Positions 56,001-62,912 of a stretch of 64,000 nt of DNA are shown piece after piece. How positions within the stretch are numbered: position 1 is the first letter of the stretch; each line of letters opens with the position of its first letter. This DNA comes from Acidimicrobiales bacterium. GTDB taxonomy: Bacteria > Actinomycetota > Acidimicrobiia > Acidimicrobiales > Aldehydirespiratoraceae. Where the stretch lies: NCBI GenBank assembly GCA_022425325.1, contig JAKMFW010000083.1, forward strand, positions 1 through 64,000, written 5' to 3'. The notes beneath the pieces are model-generated. The model saw only the letters and a program-made list of their open reading frames with translations, ran no database searches and was not told where the DNA came from. The position numbers and the translations under genes were made by a program.

Positions 56001-56668
56001 TAGTGCGAGTCGTTCGTGGCGAGGATCGGCGCCTTGATCTTGCGAGCGATCTCGAGCAGCTGCGGGTTGGTGGTGCGCTGCTCGGGGATGCCCTGATCCT
56101 GCAGCTCGATGAAGAAGTTGTCGCGCCCGAAGATGTCCTGGAAACGAGCGGCGTGCTCGAGCGCAGCATCGTGTTGCCCCTGCATCAGTGACTGGAGGAC
56201 GTGGCCTCCGAGACAGCCCGACGTGGCGATGATGCCCTCGGCGTACTGCTCCATCAGTTCCCAGTCGGCCCGGGGCTTGTAGTGGTAGCCCTCCATATAA
56301 GCCTTGGAGGACAACTGGATCAGATTCTGGTAGCCGACATTGTTCTCCGCCATGAGGATGGCGTGGTAGTAGAGCTTCTTGCCGCCGCCGGTATCGCCGC
56401 CGGAGTCGTCGGCCCTGCCTCGACGACTGGGACGCTCGTGGCGGCTTTCGTGCGCAAGATAAATCTCGGTGCCGATGATCGGCTTGATGCCCTGATCCTT
56501 GCAGCCCCGGTAGAAGTCGAGGACGCCGTACATGTTGCCGTGGTCGGTGATCGCCATGGCGGGCTGGCCGTCGGCGGTCGCAGCAGCAATGGCCTCGTCG
56601 AGACGCGAAGCGCCGTCGAGCATCGAATACTCGGTGTGGACATGCAGATGAGCGAACGAATCCGCCAT
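53099..56668 (-). CDS. dnaE: DNA polymerase III alpha subunit
   Basis: A 1189-residue replicative C-family polymerase. The PHP domain opens with HLHVHTEYSMLDG; the active-site Asp pair is in SMPDIDMDFDTRYRD (about residue 415), and FAGYSLAEADSLRKAMGKK, FNKSHSYGYGYVAYQ and the C-terminal OB region (GGVITNLQRKWTRKG) follow. No intein. Unlike most genes here it has a Shine-Dalgarno sequence (GGGAGGAG about 9 nt before the ATG) and an ~80-nt leader with unusual repeats. Confidence 0.97.
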   Translation of the reverse strand: MADSFAHLHVHTEYSMLDGASRLDEAIAAATADGQPAMAITDHGNMYGVLDFYRGCKDQGIKPIIGTEIYLAHESRHERPSRRGRADDSGGDTGGGKKLYYHAILMAENNVGYQNLIQLSSKAYMEGYHYKPRADWELMEQYAEGIIATSGCLGGHVLQSLMQGQHDAALEHAARFQDIFGRDNFFIELQDQGIPEQRTTNPQLLEIARKIKAPILATNDSHYTHQHDAEAHDALLCVQTGSLLSDTDRFKFHGDGHYIKTAGEMRRLFGEVPEACDNTLWIAERCDVEIEFGKPQLPEFPLPEGFATDTEYLRHLTHEGAHKRWGANLSDEVVERLDYELGVIDNMGFSAYFLITWDLIRYARDNDIRVGPGRGSAAGCAVAYTLWITDLDPIEYDLLFERFLNPSRVSMPDIDMDFDTRYRDNMIRYAADMYGRDCVAQIVTFSQIKARAAVRDAARVLGYPYSVGDKVAKAMPPLIMGRDTPLKYCFEEHPKYLDGYKSAGELRDMVNTDADVARVVDVAKGLEGLRRQDGIHAAAVVITNDPLTEYLPIQRKPESGKPIEEAPVVTQYEMHGVEDLGLLKMDFLGLRNLDVISDCLELIKDTKGVELDIDAIELDDRPTFELLKRGDTIGVFQLESSPMRALIRSLAPDSFDDVAALVALYRPGPMAANMHNDYADRKNGRKPVEFIHPDAEELLGDTYGLMIYQESVMRMAQKFAGYSLAEADSLRKAMGKKIREAMEKEREKFTTGVVDQGYDQSLAVEMFDIIAQFADYAFNKSHSYGYGYVAYQIAYLKANHPVEYLSALLTSVKSKLESAAVYLNECRLMGIDVEVPDINRSEMDFTPVPNPDWDGGPYAEGSEQRGTAPGSIIFGMSAIRNVGEGIVEKILAARNEGGPFESFIDFVERVEIEALNKRTIESLIKGGAFDCLGHPRKGLLQVYEQIIDLTVQRRKEHDMGVMSLFGELDDGPSFDERPSIPDVEFEKMPRLANEKEMLGLYISDHPLLGFEAQVRRKADTGVAGLADTPDGAIVKVGGVITNLQRKWTRKGDLMAVFELEDLEGSVEVMVFPRTMQEHGPKLQDDAIVLVRGRTENDGDLPKMFAQDIEIVEDLSDNAPVRLRLSAENQKPERIDELKLILSAHPGDAPVELHLSDRQVLRLPDDFAVNSANGVVAELRVAFGPDSILV

Positions 56669-56703
56669 CTCGGCTCTCCTCCCGGCCGCCCGGTGACGCT
56701 GCC

Positions 56704-56761
56704 TGTGGACACCGATGTGGACGCCCTGTGGACGAGTTACACCGGTGTGATTTCGAACCTA
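56704..56761 (-). promoter_or_regulatory. dnaE control region: DnaA-box-like iterons and palindrome
   Basis: On the minus strand a TAGGTT -10 box (56756-56761) is followed by the near-perfect palindrome TCACACCGGTGTAA (56737-56750) at the likely start site, then three GTCCACA repeats inside TCGTCCACA (56727-56735), GCGTCCACA (56716-56724) and GTGTCCACA (56704-56712), 11-12 bp apart. The actinobacterial DnaA box is TTGTCCACA; the copies match 8, 7 and 8 of 9 positions. Possible DnaA or other regulator site; function inferred. Confidence 0.5.
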
Positions 56762-56801
56762 ACCGGCGAATCCTCGAGCCACAAGAGGGGGTTTGGCGAA
56801 C

Positions 56802-57320
56802 TCAGAGATAGGTGCCGGGACGGGTCTCGGCCGGCTCACCAACCGGCTCCTCTCCCCCGCCGCGACCGATCTGGCCCCGCAAGCCCTGGAGTTGCTGCTG
56901 CGCAGCCATCTGCTGCGCGAAGAGCATCGCCTGCATGCCTTGCACCAACCCCTCGAGCCAGCCGACGAGTTGCGCTTTGGCGATCTGAAGCTCGGCGGCG
57001 GTCGGGGTCTCCTCCGCGCTGAAGGGCAGGGCAAGACGATCAAGTTCCTCTCGCAGATCAGGGCTCAGCGCCCCACCGAGTTCGTTGACCGACGTCTCGT
57101 AGATGTCGCGGAGGCGATGCCGACTGGGCTCGTCGAGCTCCATCGTGCGCAGTTCCTCGAGCAGCTGCTTCATCATCGCCCCGATGCGCATGACCTTGGC
57201 CGGGTGGTCCACCGTCTCGTCGACCACCTGTTCATCGCGATGTTCGGGATCGACAAGCTCAACTTCGGCTCGCTCGACCAGATCGGTGCGGTCATTCGAT
57301 TCGGACTGCTGCTCGGTCAC
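56802..57320 (-). CDS. bpa: Bacterial proteasome activator (Bpa/PafE)
   Basis: A 172-residue helical protein. The conserved core MRIGAMMKQLLEELR, SPDLREELDRLALPF, and AKAQLVGWLEGLVQGMQAMLFAQQMAA forms the four-helix bundle of the Bpa dodecamer ring. It ends GTYL, close to the GQYL motif that docks into the 20S proteasome alpha ring. Bpa opens the proteasome gate without ATP for unfolded or damaged proteins. GAGAGGAG lies 5-6 nt before the GTG start. It sits between a phosphodiesterase-like gene and dnaE on one strand. prcBA is not in this window. Confidence 0.88.
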   Translation of the reverse strand: MTEQQSESNDRTDLVERAEVELVDPEHRDEQVVDETVDHPAKVMRIGAMMKQLLEELRTMELDEPSRHRLRDIYETSVNELGGALSPDLREELDRLALPFSAEETPTAAELQIAKAQLVGWLEGLVQGMQAMLFAQQMAAQQQLQGLRGQIGRGGGEEPVGEPAETRPGTYL

Positions 57321-57359
57321 GGGAACTCCTCTCGGTCAGGGGTAGTCAGGAGATGATGG

Positions 57360-58460
57360 TCACGAGGTGAAGGTGAGGAGCGGTACGTGCATCTCCTCCG
57401 GACTGAGTGAACCATGGCGGGCAACCAACCACGACGGTGTCCGGTCAGCCGGATCCGCAAAGCTCCAGTGATCGCGCGCCACGATGGCAACATCGCCGAG
57501 GCGGCGACGCGCCTGGTCATTCACCGTGGGCCCGAACCAACCCTCGTCGAGGATCTGCTCACAGGTCAGCACCCAGGCCTGGTGGCGGTGGGAGTCGGCA
57601 GCCGCAGCGAAGACATCCCGGTGACGACCCGGCTCGGCGTGCAACCAGCGGAACCGGCCCTCACCCGACACCTGACGGCACAACGATGTCGCCGACGGCG
57701 TCACGTCGAGTTCACCGTCGGGGCACGACACCAGACCGTGATCGGCAGTGACCACCAGGGCGGTGCCACGCGGCAGCACCGGTAACAGGTCGGCGACCAT
57801 CCGGTCGACGGCAGCCAGCTCGGCGTCGTAGTGCTCGCCGAAGCCGAACTCGTGGGCGATCTTGTCGATGCCGTCGTAGTAGGCGTACACGAAGGGTTCG
57901 CCTGCAGCGACCGCTCGCCGGATCTCGACCGGCAACGTCGGCAAGGTCCGCCATCCGTGCTGACGCCCACCGGCCTGATGGGCCCGGGTGAAGCCGGTGG
58001 CCGCAAACGGGGCGTTCTGCACCACGACCGGGCGCTGACCACAAAACGCCGGATGCGGTTGAAACTCCTCGGGAACGATGCGCTCTCGTGCATCCCCGTG
58101 CTTGGTCCTCCACGACAGAACATTCATCACGTCGTTGTCGACGGCAACGCGATAGCCGACCACGCCGTGCTCACCGGGAGGAAGCCCGGTGGTGATCGAG
58201 GTGAGCGCTGCACTGGTGGTCGACGGTGCGACGGTCGTGATCGAGCGTCCGGTCAACCCGGTGAGGGTCGGAGCAAGGTGGGCCCGGGCCTGGAGCTGGT
58301 GCCAGCCGAGACCGTCGATGACCAGGAGTACAACTGCCGACGCATCGAGCACCTCATCGTCGAAGAGCGGAGACGGGCCCGGCTCCGGTTCCAGCAGGCC
58401 CGGCACGATCTGGGTGACACAGCCGTCATTCCAGTTGGGAAGCACGAGAGAGGCGCTCAT
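57360..58460 (-). CDS. Alkaline phosphatase superfamily / type I phosphodiesterase-like protein
   Basis: A 366-residue protein. VVLLVIDGLGWHQL gives the first metal-binding Asp, TVAPSTTSAALTSITTG the nucleophile Thr region, YAYYDGIDKIAHEFG the central Asp/His ligands, and VVTADHGLVSC the last Asp-His pair, matching nucleotide pyrophosphatase/phosphodiesterases. No signal peptide is seen, so probably cytoplasmic. The ATG at 58460 fits a TAGCCT -10 box 8 nt upstream (58469-58474). Followed by bpa after 39 nt. Substrate unknown. Confidence 0.85.
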   Translation of the reverse strand: MSASLVLPNWNDGCVTQIVPGLLEPEPGPSPLFDDEVLDASAVVLLVIDGLGWHQLQARAHLAPTLTGLTGRSITTVAPSTTSAALTSITTGLPPGEHGVVGYRVAVDNDVMNVLSWRTKHGDARERIVPEEFQPHPAFCGQRPVVVQNAPFAATGFTRAHQAGGRQHGWRTLPTLPVEIRRAVAAGEPFVYAYYDGIDKIAHEFGFGEHYDAELAAVDRMVADLLPVLPRGTALVVTADHGLVSCPDGELDVTPSATSLCRQVSGEGRFRWLHAEPGRHRDVFAAAADSHRHQAWVLTCEQILDEGWFGPTVNDQARRRLGDVAIVARDHWSFADPADRTPSWLVARHGSLSPEEMHVPLLTFTS

Positions 58461-58468
58461 CGGGGATG

Positions 58469-58474
58469 AGGCTA
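58469..58474 (-). promoter_or_regulatory. Leaderless -10 box of the phosphodiesterase-like gene
   Basis: TAGCCT on the minus strand, 8 nt before the ATG at 58460; divergent from the Rrf2 promoter 35 bp away. Confidence 0.45.
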
Positions 58475-58509
58475 GCGACCGACAGCACGCTGGCACGGAC
58501 GTTCCGGCG

Positions 58510-58515
58510 TAGAGT
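58510..58515 (+). promoter_or_regulatory. Leaderless -10 box of the Rrf2 gene
   Basis: TAGAGT, 7 nt before the ATG at 58523. It supports that ATG over an in-frame upstream start at 58466. Confidence 0.5.
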
Positions 58516-58522
58516 CGGTCGT

Positions 58523-58978
58523 ATGCGCGTGTCGACCCGTGGGGATTATGCAGCCCGGGCACTGCTCTCGCTCGCGCTCCACAGCGAGACGTCGCCCACA
58601 TCGGTTCGCGAAATCGCCGAGCGCACGGCGCTTCCGCAGCCCTATCTCGAGCAGATCCTGCTGGCCTTGAAGGGCGCTGGACTCGTGCGTTCCAAGCGCG
58701 GCGTCGGCGGCGGCTACGTCCTGGCCCGAGATCCCGACGACATCAAGCTTTCCGAGATCATCCGAGCCGTCGACGGTCCGATCACTGCCGGCGACTTCGG
58801 TGAACCCCACACCGACGGCGCCTGTGACCATGAAGGCCAGTGCGTCCTTCTTGCGATCTGGGGTGCGGCGGGCTCGCACATGCGAACCTTCCTCGACAGC
58901 TTTTCGCTCGCCGACATCGCGGGCATGTCGCAGGGCCGGCAGTCCTGGCCTGCCACTGCGACTGATCAGGAGAGTTGA
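58523..58978 (+). CDS. Rrf2-family transcriptional regulator
   Basis: A 151-residue winged-helix regulator: MRVSTRGDYAARALLSLAL, VREIAERTALPQPYLEQIL (recognition helix) and the wing VRSKRGVGGGYVLARDP. In Fe-S members three Cys hold the cluster; here Cys101 and Cys107 (C-x5-C) are present but no third Cys follows, so cluster binding may use another residue or be absent. Family members such as IscR, NsrR and RsrR sense Fe-S status, NO or redox. No suf or isc genes are adjacent. The 3' end overlaps convergent rluD by 13 nt. Confidence 0.9.
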   Translation: MRVSTRGDYAARALLSLALHSETSPTSVREIAERTALPQPYLEQILLALKGAGLVRSKRGVGGGYVLARDPDDIKLSEIIRAVDGPITAGDFGEPHTDGACDHEGQCVLLAIWGAAGSHMRTFLDSFSLADIAGMSQGRQSWPATATDQES

Positions 58979-59889
58979 CCGAGCAAGGACGAGAGATCGT
59001 CCGGTAGCGCCGCCTCGAACGACAACGACTCATGACTCACCGGGTGCCGGAAGGACAACTGCGCCGCGTGCAGGAACGGGCGACCCGGATCCAGCCCCGG
59101 TCGGCCGCCGTCGTAGTCGCGATCGCCAACGACCGGATGGTTGATCGCCCGAAGATGCACTCGGATCTGATGGGTCCGCCCGGTCTCGAGTCGGCACTGA
59201 ACCAACGAGCAGGCGACCGGGGTCGCGAACCGTTGCTCGACGCGATAGTGGGTGATCGCGTGGCGCCCATTCTCGGTGACGGTCATGCGGGTGGGATGGC
59301 GCGAAGACCGCCCAATCGGGGCATCGATCGTGCCGGCGTCCGTCCCGAGATGGCCCCAGGCGAGGGCAAGGTAGACACGCTCGGGTTCGTGGGCGCTCAT
59401 CTGACCGACCAACTCGACATAGGCCTCCTCGCTGCGAGCAACGACCAGCAGGCCTGACGTTCCCCGGTCGAGTCGGTGCACGATGCCGGGACGGTGGATC
59501 TCACCGATCCGCAGGAGTTCCGGATAGCGCGCGACCAGGCCGTTCACGAGCGTTCCATCGGCCTGCCCGGCGCCAGGATGCACCACGAGGCCGGCCGGTT
59601 TGTCGACCACGATCACGTCGTCGTCTTCGTGGACGACGGTGAACTCGACATCGGCTTGGGGCGCCGGGGTTGGATCGTCGGGAGCCGGGAGTTCGATCGT
59701 GACGACCATTCCGGCGTCGACCTTGCGGCTCGCCGTCGTGATTGGTCGGCCGTCGACAACGACCTTGCTCCCGACGATCAGTTCCTTCGCAAGCGAGCGA
59801 CTGATCCCAGCGATCGCCGACACGACGCGGTCGATCCGCTCGCCGTGGAAGGCTTCGGGAAGCGTTTCGATCAGGTGCTGGTCGCTCAT
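58966..59889 (-). CDS. rluD: RluA-family pseudouridine synthase (RluD-like)
   Basis: A 307-residue protein with an N-terminal S4 RNA-binding domain (ERIDRVVSAIAGISRSLAKELI) and the catalytic motif GIVHRLDRGTSGLLVVA, whose Asp is the nucleophile. ETGRTHQIRVHL closes the active site. RluD modifies helix 69 of 23S rRNA; other RluA members have other targets. The ATG at 59889 is 25 nt after the DksA-like gene; an upstream in-frame reading is antisense-like. In many bacteria this gene follows lspA, which is not seen here. Confidence 0.92.
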   Translation of the reverse strand: MSDQHLIETLPEAFHGERIDRVVSAIAGISRSLAKELIVGSKVVVDGRPITTASRKVDAGMVVTIELPAPDDPTPAPQADVEFTVVHEDDDVIVVDKPAGLVVHPGAGQADGTLVNGLVARYPELLRIGEIHRPGIVHRLDRGTSGLLVVARSEEAYVELVGQMSAHEPERVYLALAWGHLGTDAGTIDAPIGRSSRHPTRMTVTENGRHAITHYRVEQRFATPVACSLVQCRLETGRTHQIRVHLRAINHPVVGDRDYDGGRPGLDPGRPFLHAAQLSFRHPVSHESLSFEAALPDDLSSLLGQLS

Positions 59890-59914
59890 GTCGGCCTCGT
59901 CGGCCCGGCCCGAC

Positions 59915-60574
59915 TCAGGGGCGGTTGCCGAGGCCGCCAACCTTGTACTCGACGCGTTCTGCGGCCCACGGGATCGCACGAAGGCGCTCTTGCGGGATCG
60001 ACTTCCCCGATGCGACACAGATGCCGTACGTACCGGCCTTGATGCGGTCGAGTGCGGCATCGATCTGCTCGACGGCCTGACGCGCCTGGTTGGACAGCGC
60101 AAGGTCGCGCTCACGCTCGACCGCAAGCGTGTCACCCTCGCCCGACTCCTCGTCGAACTGCACGTCGCCGGGCTCGCGCCCCTCGATCAGGGCGTCGGCT
60201 TCGGCCCGATAGGTCTCCTCGGAGTGCAAGTACTTGGCCCGCTCTTCCTCCAGACGGGCCTTCATTTCGCCGATGAACTTCTTGCCGAACGGCGATTTGG
60301 GCTTCTTGACGGCCTTCTTCGCCGCCGCCTTCTTGACAGGGGCCTTCTTCGCGGGAGCCTTCTTCGCAGGCGCCTTCTTAACCGCCTTCTTGACCGCCGC
60401 TTTCTTCGCAGGGGCCTTCTTGGCGGGCGCCTTCTTCGCAGGGGCCTTCTTCGCGGGAGCCTTCTTCGCAGGGGCCTTCTTCGCCGCCGCCTTCTTCGCA
60501 GGCGCCTTCTTGACGGCCTTCTTCGCGGCCTTTTTGGTGGCGGACTTCTTCGCCGCCTTCTTCGCCGTCGCCAT
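59915..60574 (-). CDS. DksA/TraR-like protein with histone H1-like Lys/Ala-rich N-terminal tail
   Basis: A 219-residue protein in two parts. Residues 1-92 are almost only Lys, Ala and Pro in KKAPA and KKAVA repeats, like histone H1, AlgP or the HupB tail, and would bind DNA. Residues ~95-219 fit the DksA/TraR family: coiled-coil helices, then YGICVASGKSIPQERLRAIPWA. Of four zinc Cys only Cys186 remains; the second is Ser and the last pair is lost, so no zinc site. ATG at 60574 opens MATAKKAAKK. Between divIVA and rluD, with its own TACAAT promoter. Confidence 0.85.
   Translation of the reverse strand: MATAKKAAKKSATKKAAKKAVKKAPAKKAAAKKAPAKKAPAKKAPAKKAPAKKAPAKKAAVKKAVKKAPAKKAPAKKAPVKKAAAKKAVKKPKSPFGKKFIGEMKARLEEERAKYLHSEETYRAEADALIEGREPGDVQFDEESGEGDTLAVERERDLALSNQARQAVEQIDAALDRIKAGTYGICVASGKSIPQERLRAIPWAAERVEYKVGGLGNRP
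60300..60560 (-). repeat. Low-complexity KKAPA-coding repeats
   Basis: Imperfect 15-bp units coding K-K-A-P-A-type pentapeptides fill this stretch of the DksA-like gene. They stay in frame and are under coding constraint; copy number may vary between strains by slippage. Confidence 0.7.
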
Positions 60575-60604
60575 TGCGCTCGTCCTCGTTTCGTCGCCAG
60601 TCCA

Positions 60605-60636
60605 CGCCTTGAACCGGCTCAAGGCGGCGAATTGTA
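60605..60636 (-). promoter_or_regulatory. Promoter and leader hairpin of the DksA-like gene
   Basis: TACAAT -10 box (60631-60636, minus), close to consensus, followed within 5 bp by the perfect inverted repeat CGCCTTGA-GCCGGT-TCAAGGCG (60605-60626). The repeat lies at the predicted start site: an operator or a 5'-end hairpin in a ~50-nt leader. Confidence 0.5.
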
Positions 60637-60677
60637 GGGCCGACGCGGACGTTTACCGCGAATACCCCGAGGAACGG

Positions 60678-61904
60678 TCAGCGACGGCGGTTGAACCAGC
60701 TCCGCCCGCCGTCGTCCTCCCGGTCGTCAAAGAACGTCGCCAGCGCGTCCTCGCCGAACTCGTCGGAACCTTCGCCGCTGGCCGCATCACGCAATTGCTC
60801 GAGAAAAGCATCGCTGCTCGCATCCGACTCGGGCTCGTCGAACAACGGGGGTTCGTCGCTCGGCGGCACCTCCTCAAGATCCGCCGACGTGACGAGCAGC
60901 GGTGGAGCATCGGCGGTGGACGGCTCGGCACCGTCCGATTCAACGACGGTCACCTCGTCTGGGATGTCGAATGCCGGCGCCTCGTCAGCGACCGTCAGCG
61001 AGGTGGGCTCGGCGTCCGGCATCGGGCTCGGCGCGAACGTGAACACGTCCGCTTCGGCCGTTTCGTCAGTTGGCTGCGGAGTGTCCTCAGCCAAGGCGTC
61101 CAAGCTCGTCACCTGTTCCTCCTCGACCGACGCCGTCTCGGCGGCACCATCCGATGCAGCCTCATCGGTGGTGGTGACGACATCGATGGCCTGGGTGATC
61201 TCCGAATCGGGAGCGGGCTCCGGCGCAAGGTCGCTCGAGCCAACCGCTTCGATGACCACGGGTTCGGCGACCGCCTCCGTCGATGTCCCGACATCGGCGG
61301 GGGCGACGACGCCGCTCGTTGCAGGCATCGCGGGGAGGCGGAACTGTTCAGGATCGTCGAGCAGGTGCTGAAGCGCAGCGGCTGACACCCCGAGCGCATC
61401 GCGAGCCTGCTCGAGATGCTGTTCGAGAATGGCGATGTCGTCGGTGAGGAACGCCCGGTAGCGCTCGAGTTCGGCGACTTCGGCGACAACACGTTCCCGC
61501 TCGGTGCGCACGCTTTCCTCGACGGCGGCCTCGGCTTCGGCGAGCATGCGACGACGATCGGTTTCGGCTTCGGCGACGACAAGCGAGGCGTGGTCGTCGG
61601 CCTGGCGGCGGATTTCGGCGGCTTCGGCCTGCGCCTCGTCAATCGCAGCGTCGGCGGTTCGCTGCGCCAACAGGAGCATCTTGGTCAGGCTCTCCTCCCC
61701 CGCCTCGACCGGATCGGCGCCGCTCGACCCGGCGGTATGCGCCTCGGCAGCCTCAGCCCGACGTTGCAGTTCAGCAATTCGGCCCTGCACGAGCGCAGCC
61801 GCCTTTGCCACTCGGTCGATGTAGGCGTCGACCTCGGCAACGTCGTAGCCGCGGAAGCGCTCGTTGAACGCAATGTCCTGGAAGAGCGGAGCAAGATCAT
61901 CCAT
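60678..61904 (-). CDS. DivIVA-domain protein (Wag31-like polar growth/division protein)
   Basis: A 408-residue protein. Residues ~1-60 are a DivIVA domain: IAFNERFRGYDVAEVDAYIDRV and a following coiled coil. A second long Ala/Glu/Arg-rich coiled coil spans ~75-190. Residues ~195-395 are an acidic, disordered tail, ending in the basic RSWFNRRR. DivIVA proteins mark curved membrane and recruit growth or division proteins. The ATG at 61904 (MDDLAP) is supported by TAGGAT 7 nt upstream (61912-61917). Confidence 0.85.
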   Translation of the reverse strand: MDDLAPLFQDIAFNERFRGYDVAEVDAYIDRVAKAAALVQGRIAELQRRAEAAEAHTAGSSGADPVEAGEESLTKMLLLAQRTADAAIDEAQAEAAEIRRQADDHASLVVAEAETDRRRMLAEAEAAVEESVRTERERVVAEVAELERYRAFLTDDIAILEQHLEQARDALGVSAAALQHLLDDPEQFRLPAMPATSGVVAPADVGTSTEAVAEPVVIEAVGSSDLAPEPAPDSEITQAIDVVTTTDEAASDGAAETASVEEEQVTSLDALAEDTPQPTDETAEADVFTFAPSPMPDAEPTSLTVADEAPAFDIPDEVTVVESDGAEPSTADAPPLLVTSADLEEVPPSDEPPLFDEPESDASSDAFLEQLRDAASGEGSDEFGEDALATFFDDREDDGGRSWFNRRR

Positions 61905-61911
61905 GTGGCGC

Positions 61912-61917
61912 ATCCTA
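61912..61917 (-). promoter_or_regulatory. Leaderless -10 box of the DivIVA gene
   Basis: TAGGAT on the minus strand, 7 nt before the ATG at 61904, between yggT and the DivIVA gene. Confidence 0.45.
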
Positions 61918-61970
61918 GATTCTGTGCCGGAGTTGAGGAGGGACCGCAGCGCGGCGTCCCGAGCCGGGAA

Positions 61971-62222
61971 TCAGCAGATGATGCCTCGCAGGACCTGCAC
62001 ACCGATGATCACGATGATCGGCGACAAATCGAGAGCGACAGAGCCCAGTCGCACGGCCGGGATCGCCCGGCGAAGCGGAGCCAGCACGGGGTCGGTGATC
62101 ATGAACAAGAAGCCCGCAATGGTCGCCATCGACCCATTCGGATCGAGTGGGAACCAGCTCAGGATGATCCGAGCGAAGATCGCGAGCAGATAGAGATCGA
62201 GAAGAAGACAGATGATGATCAC
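61971..62222 (-). CDS. YggT family membrane protein
   Basis: An 83-residue protein with two membrane helices: IIICLLLDLYLLAIFARIILSWF and SPIIVIIGVQVLRGIIC, and the conserved loop DPVLAPLRRAIP. YggT proteins lie in the division gene cluster next to sepF and divIVA in many Gram-positives; the role is unclear but linked to division or osmotic balance. Starts 6 nt after sepF. Confidence 0.9.
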   Translation of the reverse strand: MIIICLLLDLYLLAIFARIILSWFPLDPNGSMATIAGFLFMITDPVLAPLRRAIPAVRLGSVALDLSPIIVIIGVQVLRGIIC

Positions 62223-62228
62223 GATGAG

Positions 62229-62840
62229 TCACTCGAAGGCGCGACGAGTATCGGCGTCCGACACCTCGACGTCGGTGGGCACCAGCAGGTACACCTGGTC
62301 CGCAACCCGCTCCATACTGCCGCCGAGGGCGTAACAGAGCCCACTCGCAAAGTCGACGATGCGGCGACGCAAGTCACGATCGGCGTGCTGCAGGTTGACG
62401 ATCACGGCCTGGGCGGCCTTGAACCGGTCACCGATCAGTTGGGCGTCGTTGAAGGTCTCGGGGCTGATGGTGTGGGGGCTCGCCGCCCGACTGTCGACGA
62501 TGCGGACCGCCGGCGGTACCGGAGCGTTGGGGTCTGGCGTCTCGACACCCGGGGCAGGACTCGACGGGGCCGGTTCGGGGCGGGTTTCGCTCGGGACGAC
62601 GCGCACTGAGCCTGATGGGTCGGGACGCGAAGCGGCGGCAATCGGACGAACCGTCGCACTCTGAGGGCCGGGGGTGGGGTCGGCGACGGCCTGCACAGGG
62701 CGAGGGTTTCCCGACGCCGGCGCGGCGTGAACACCGCTGCTTTCGGGACCGGCGTCGATGGGCGCGTAGTCGTCGAACGAGTCGTATTCATCGTCAGGAC
62801 CAAGCCCGAGATAGATGAGTGTCTTCTTCAGCATGGACAC
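62229..62840 (-). CDS. sepF: Cell division protein SepF
   Basis: A 203-residue protein. Residues 1-15 (MLKKTLIYLGLG) are the amphipathic membrane-binding helix, ~20-120 a Pro/Ala/Ser-rich linker longer than in Bacillus, and ~120-203 the SepF fold (ETFNDAQLIGDRFKAAQAVIVNL, RRRIVDFASGLCYALGGSMERVADQVYLLVP). SepF anchors FtsZ to the membrane, essential in actinobacteria lacking FtsA. AAGGAGG is 6 nt before the GTG at 62840, favouring it over the ATG two codons later. Confidence 0.95.
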   Translation of the reverse strand: MSMLKKTLIYLGLGPDDEYDSFDDYAPIDAGPESSGVHAAPASGNPRPVQAVADPTPGPQSATVRPIAAASRPDPSGSVRVVPSETRPEPAPSSPAPGVETPDPNAPVPPAVRIVDSRAASPHTISPETFNDAQLIGDRFKAAQAVIVNLQHADRDLRRRIVDFASGLCYALGGSMERVADQVYLLVPTDVEVSDADTRRAFE

Positions 62841-62912
62841 GATTGCCCTCCTTGCCGAGAGGCTACTCCCGTCCCTGCGGCCGTCGGTGTCATCCCCACA
62901 CCCGGTGGACGG

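Noticed and set aside
60300-60560. Repeat array that could suggest CRISPR or a satellite
   Set aside because: The units are in-frame codons for KKAPA-type pentapeptides without unique spacers.
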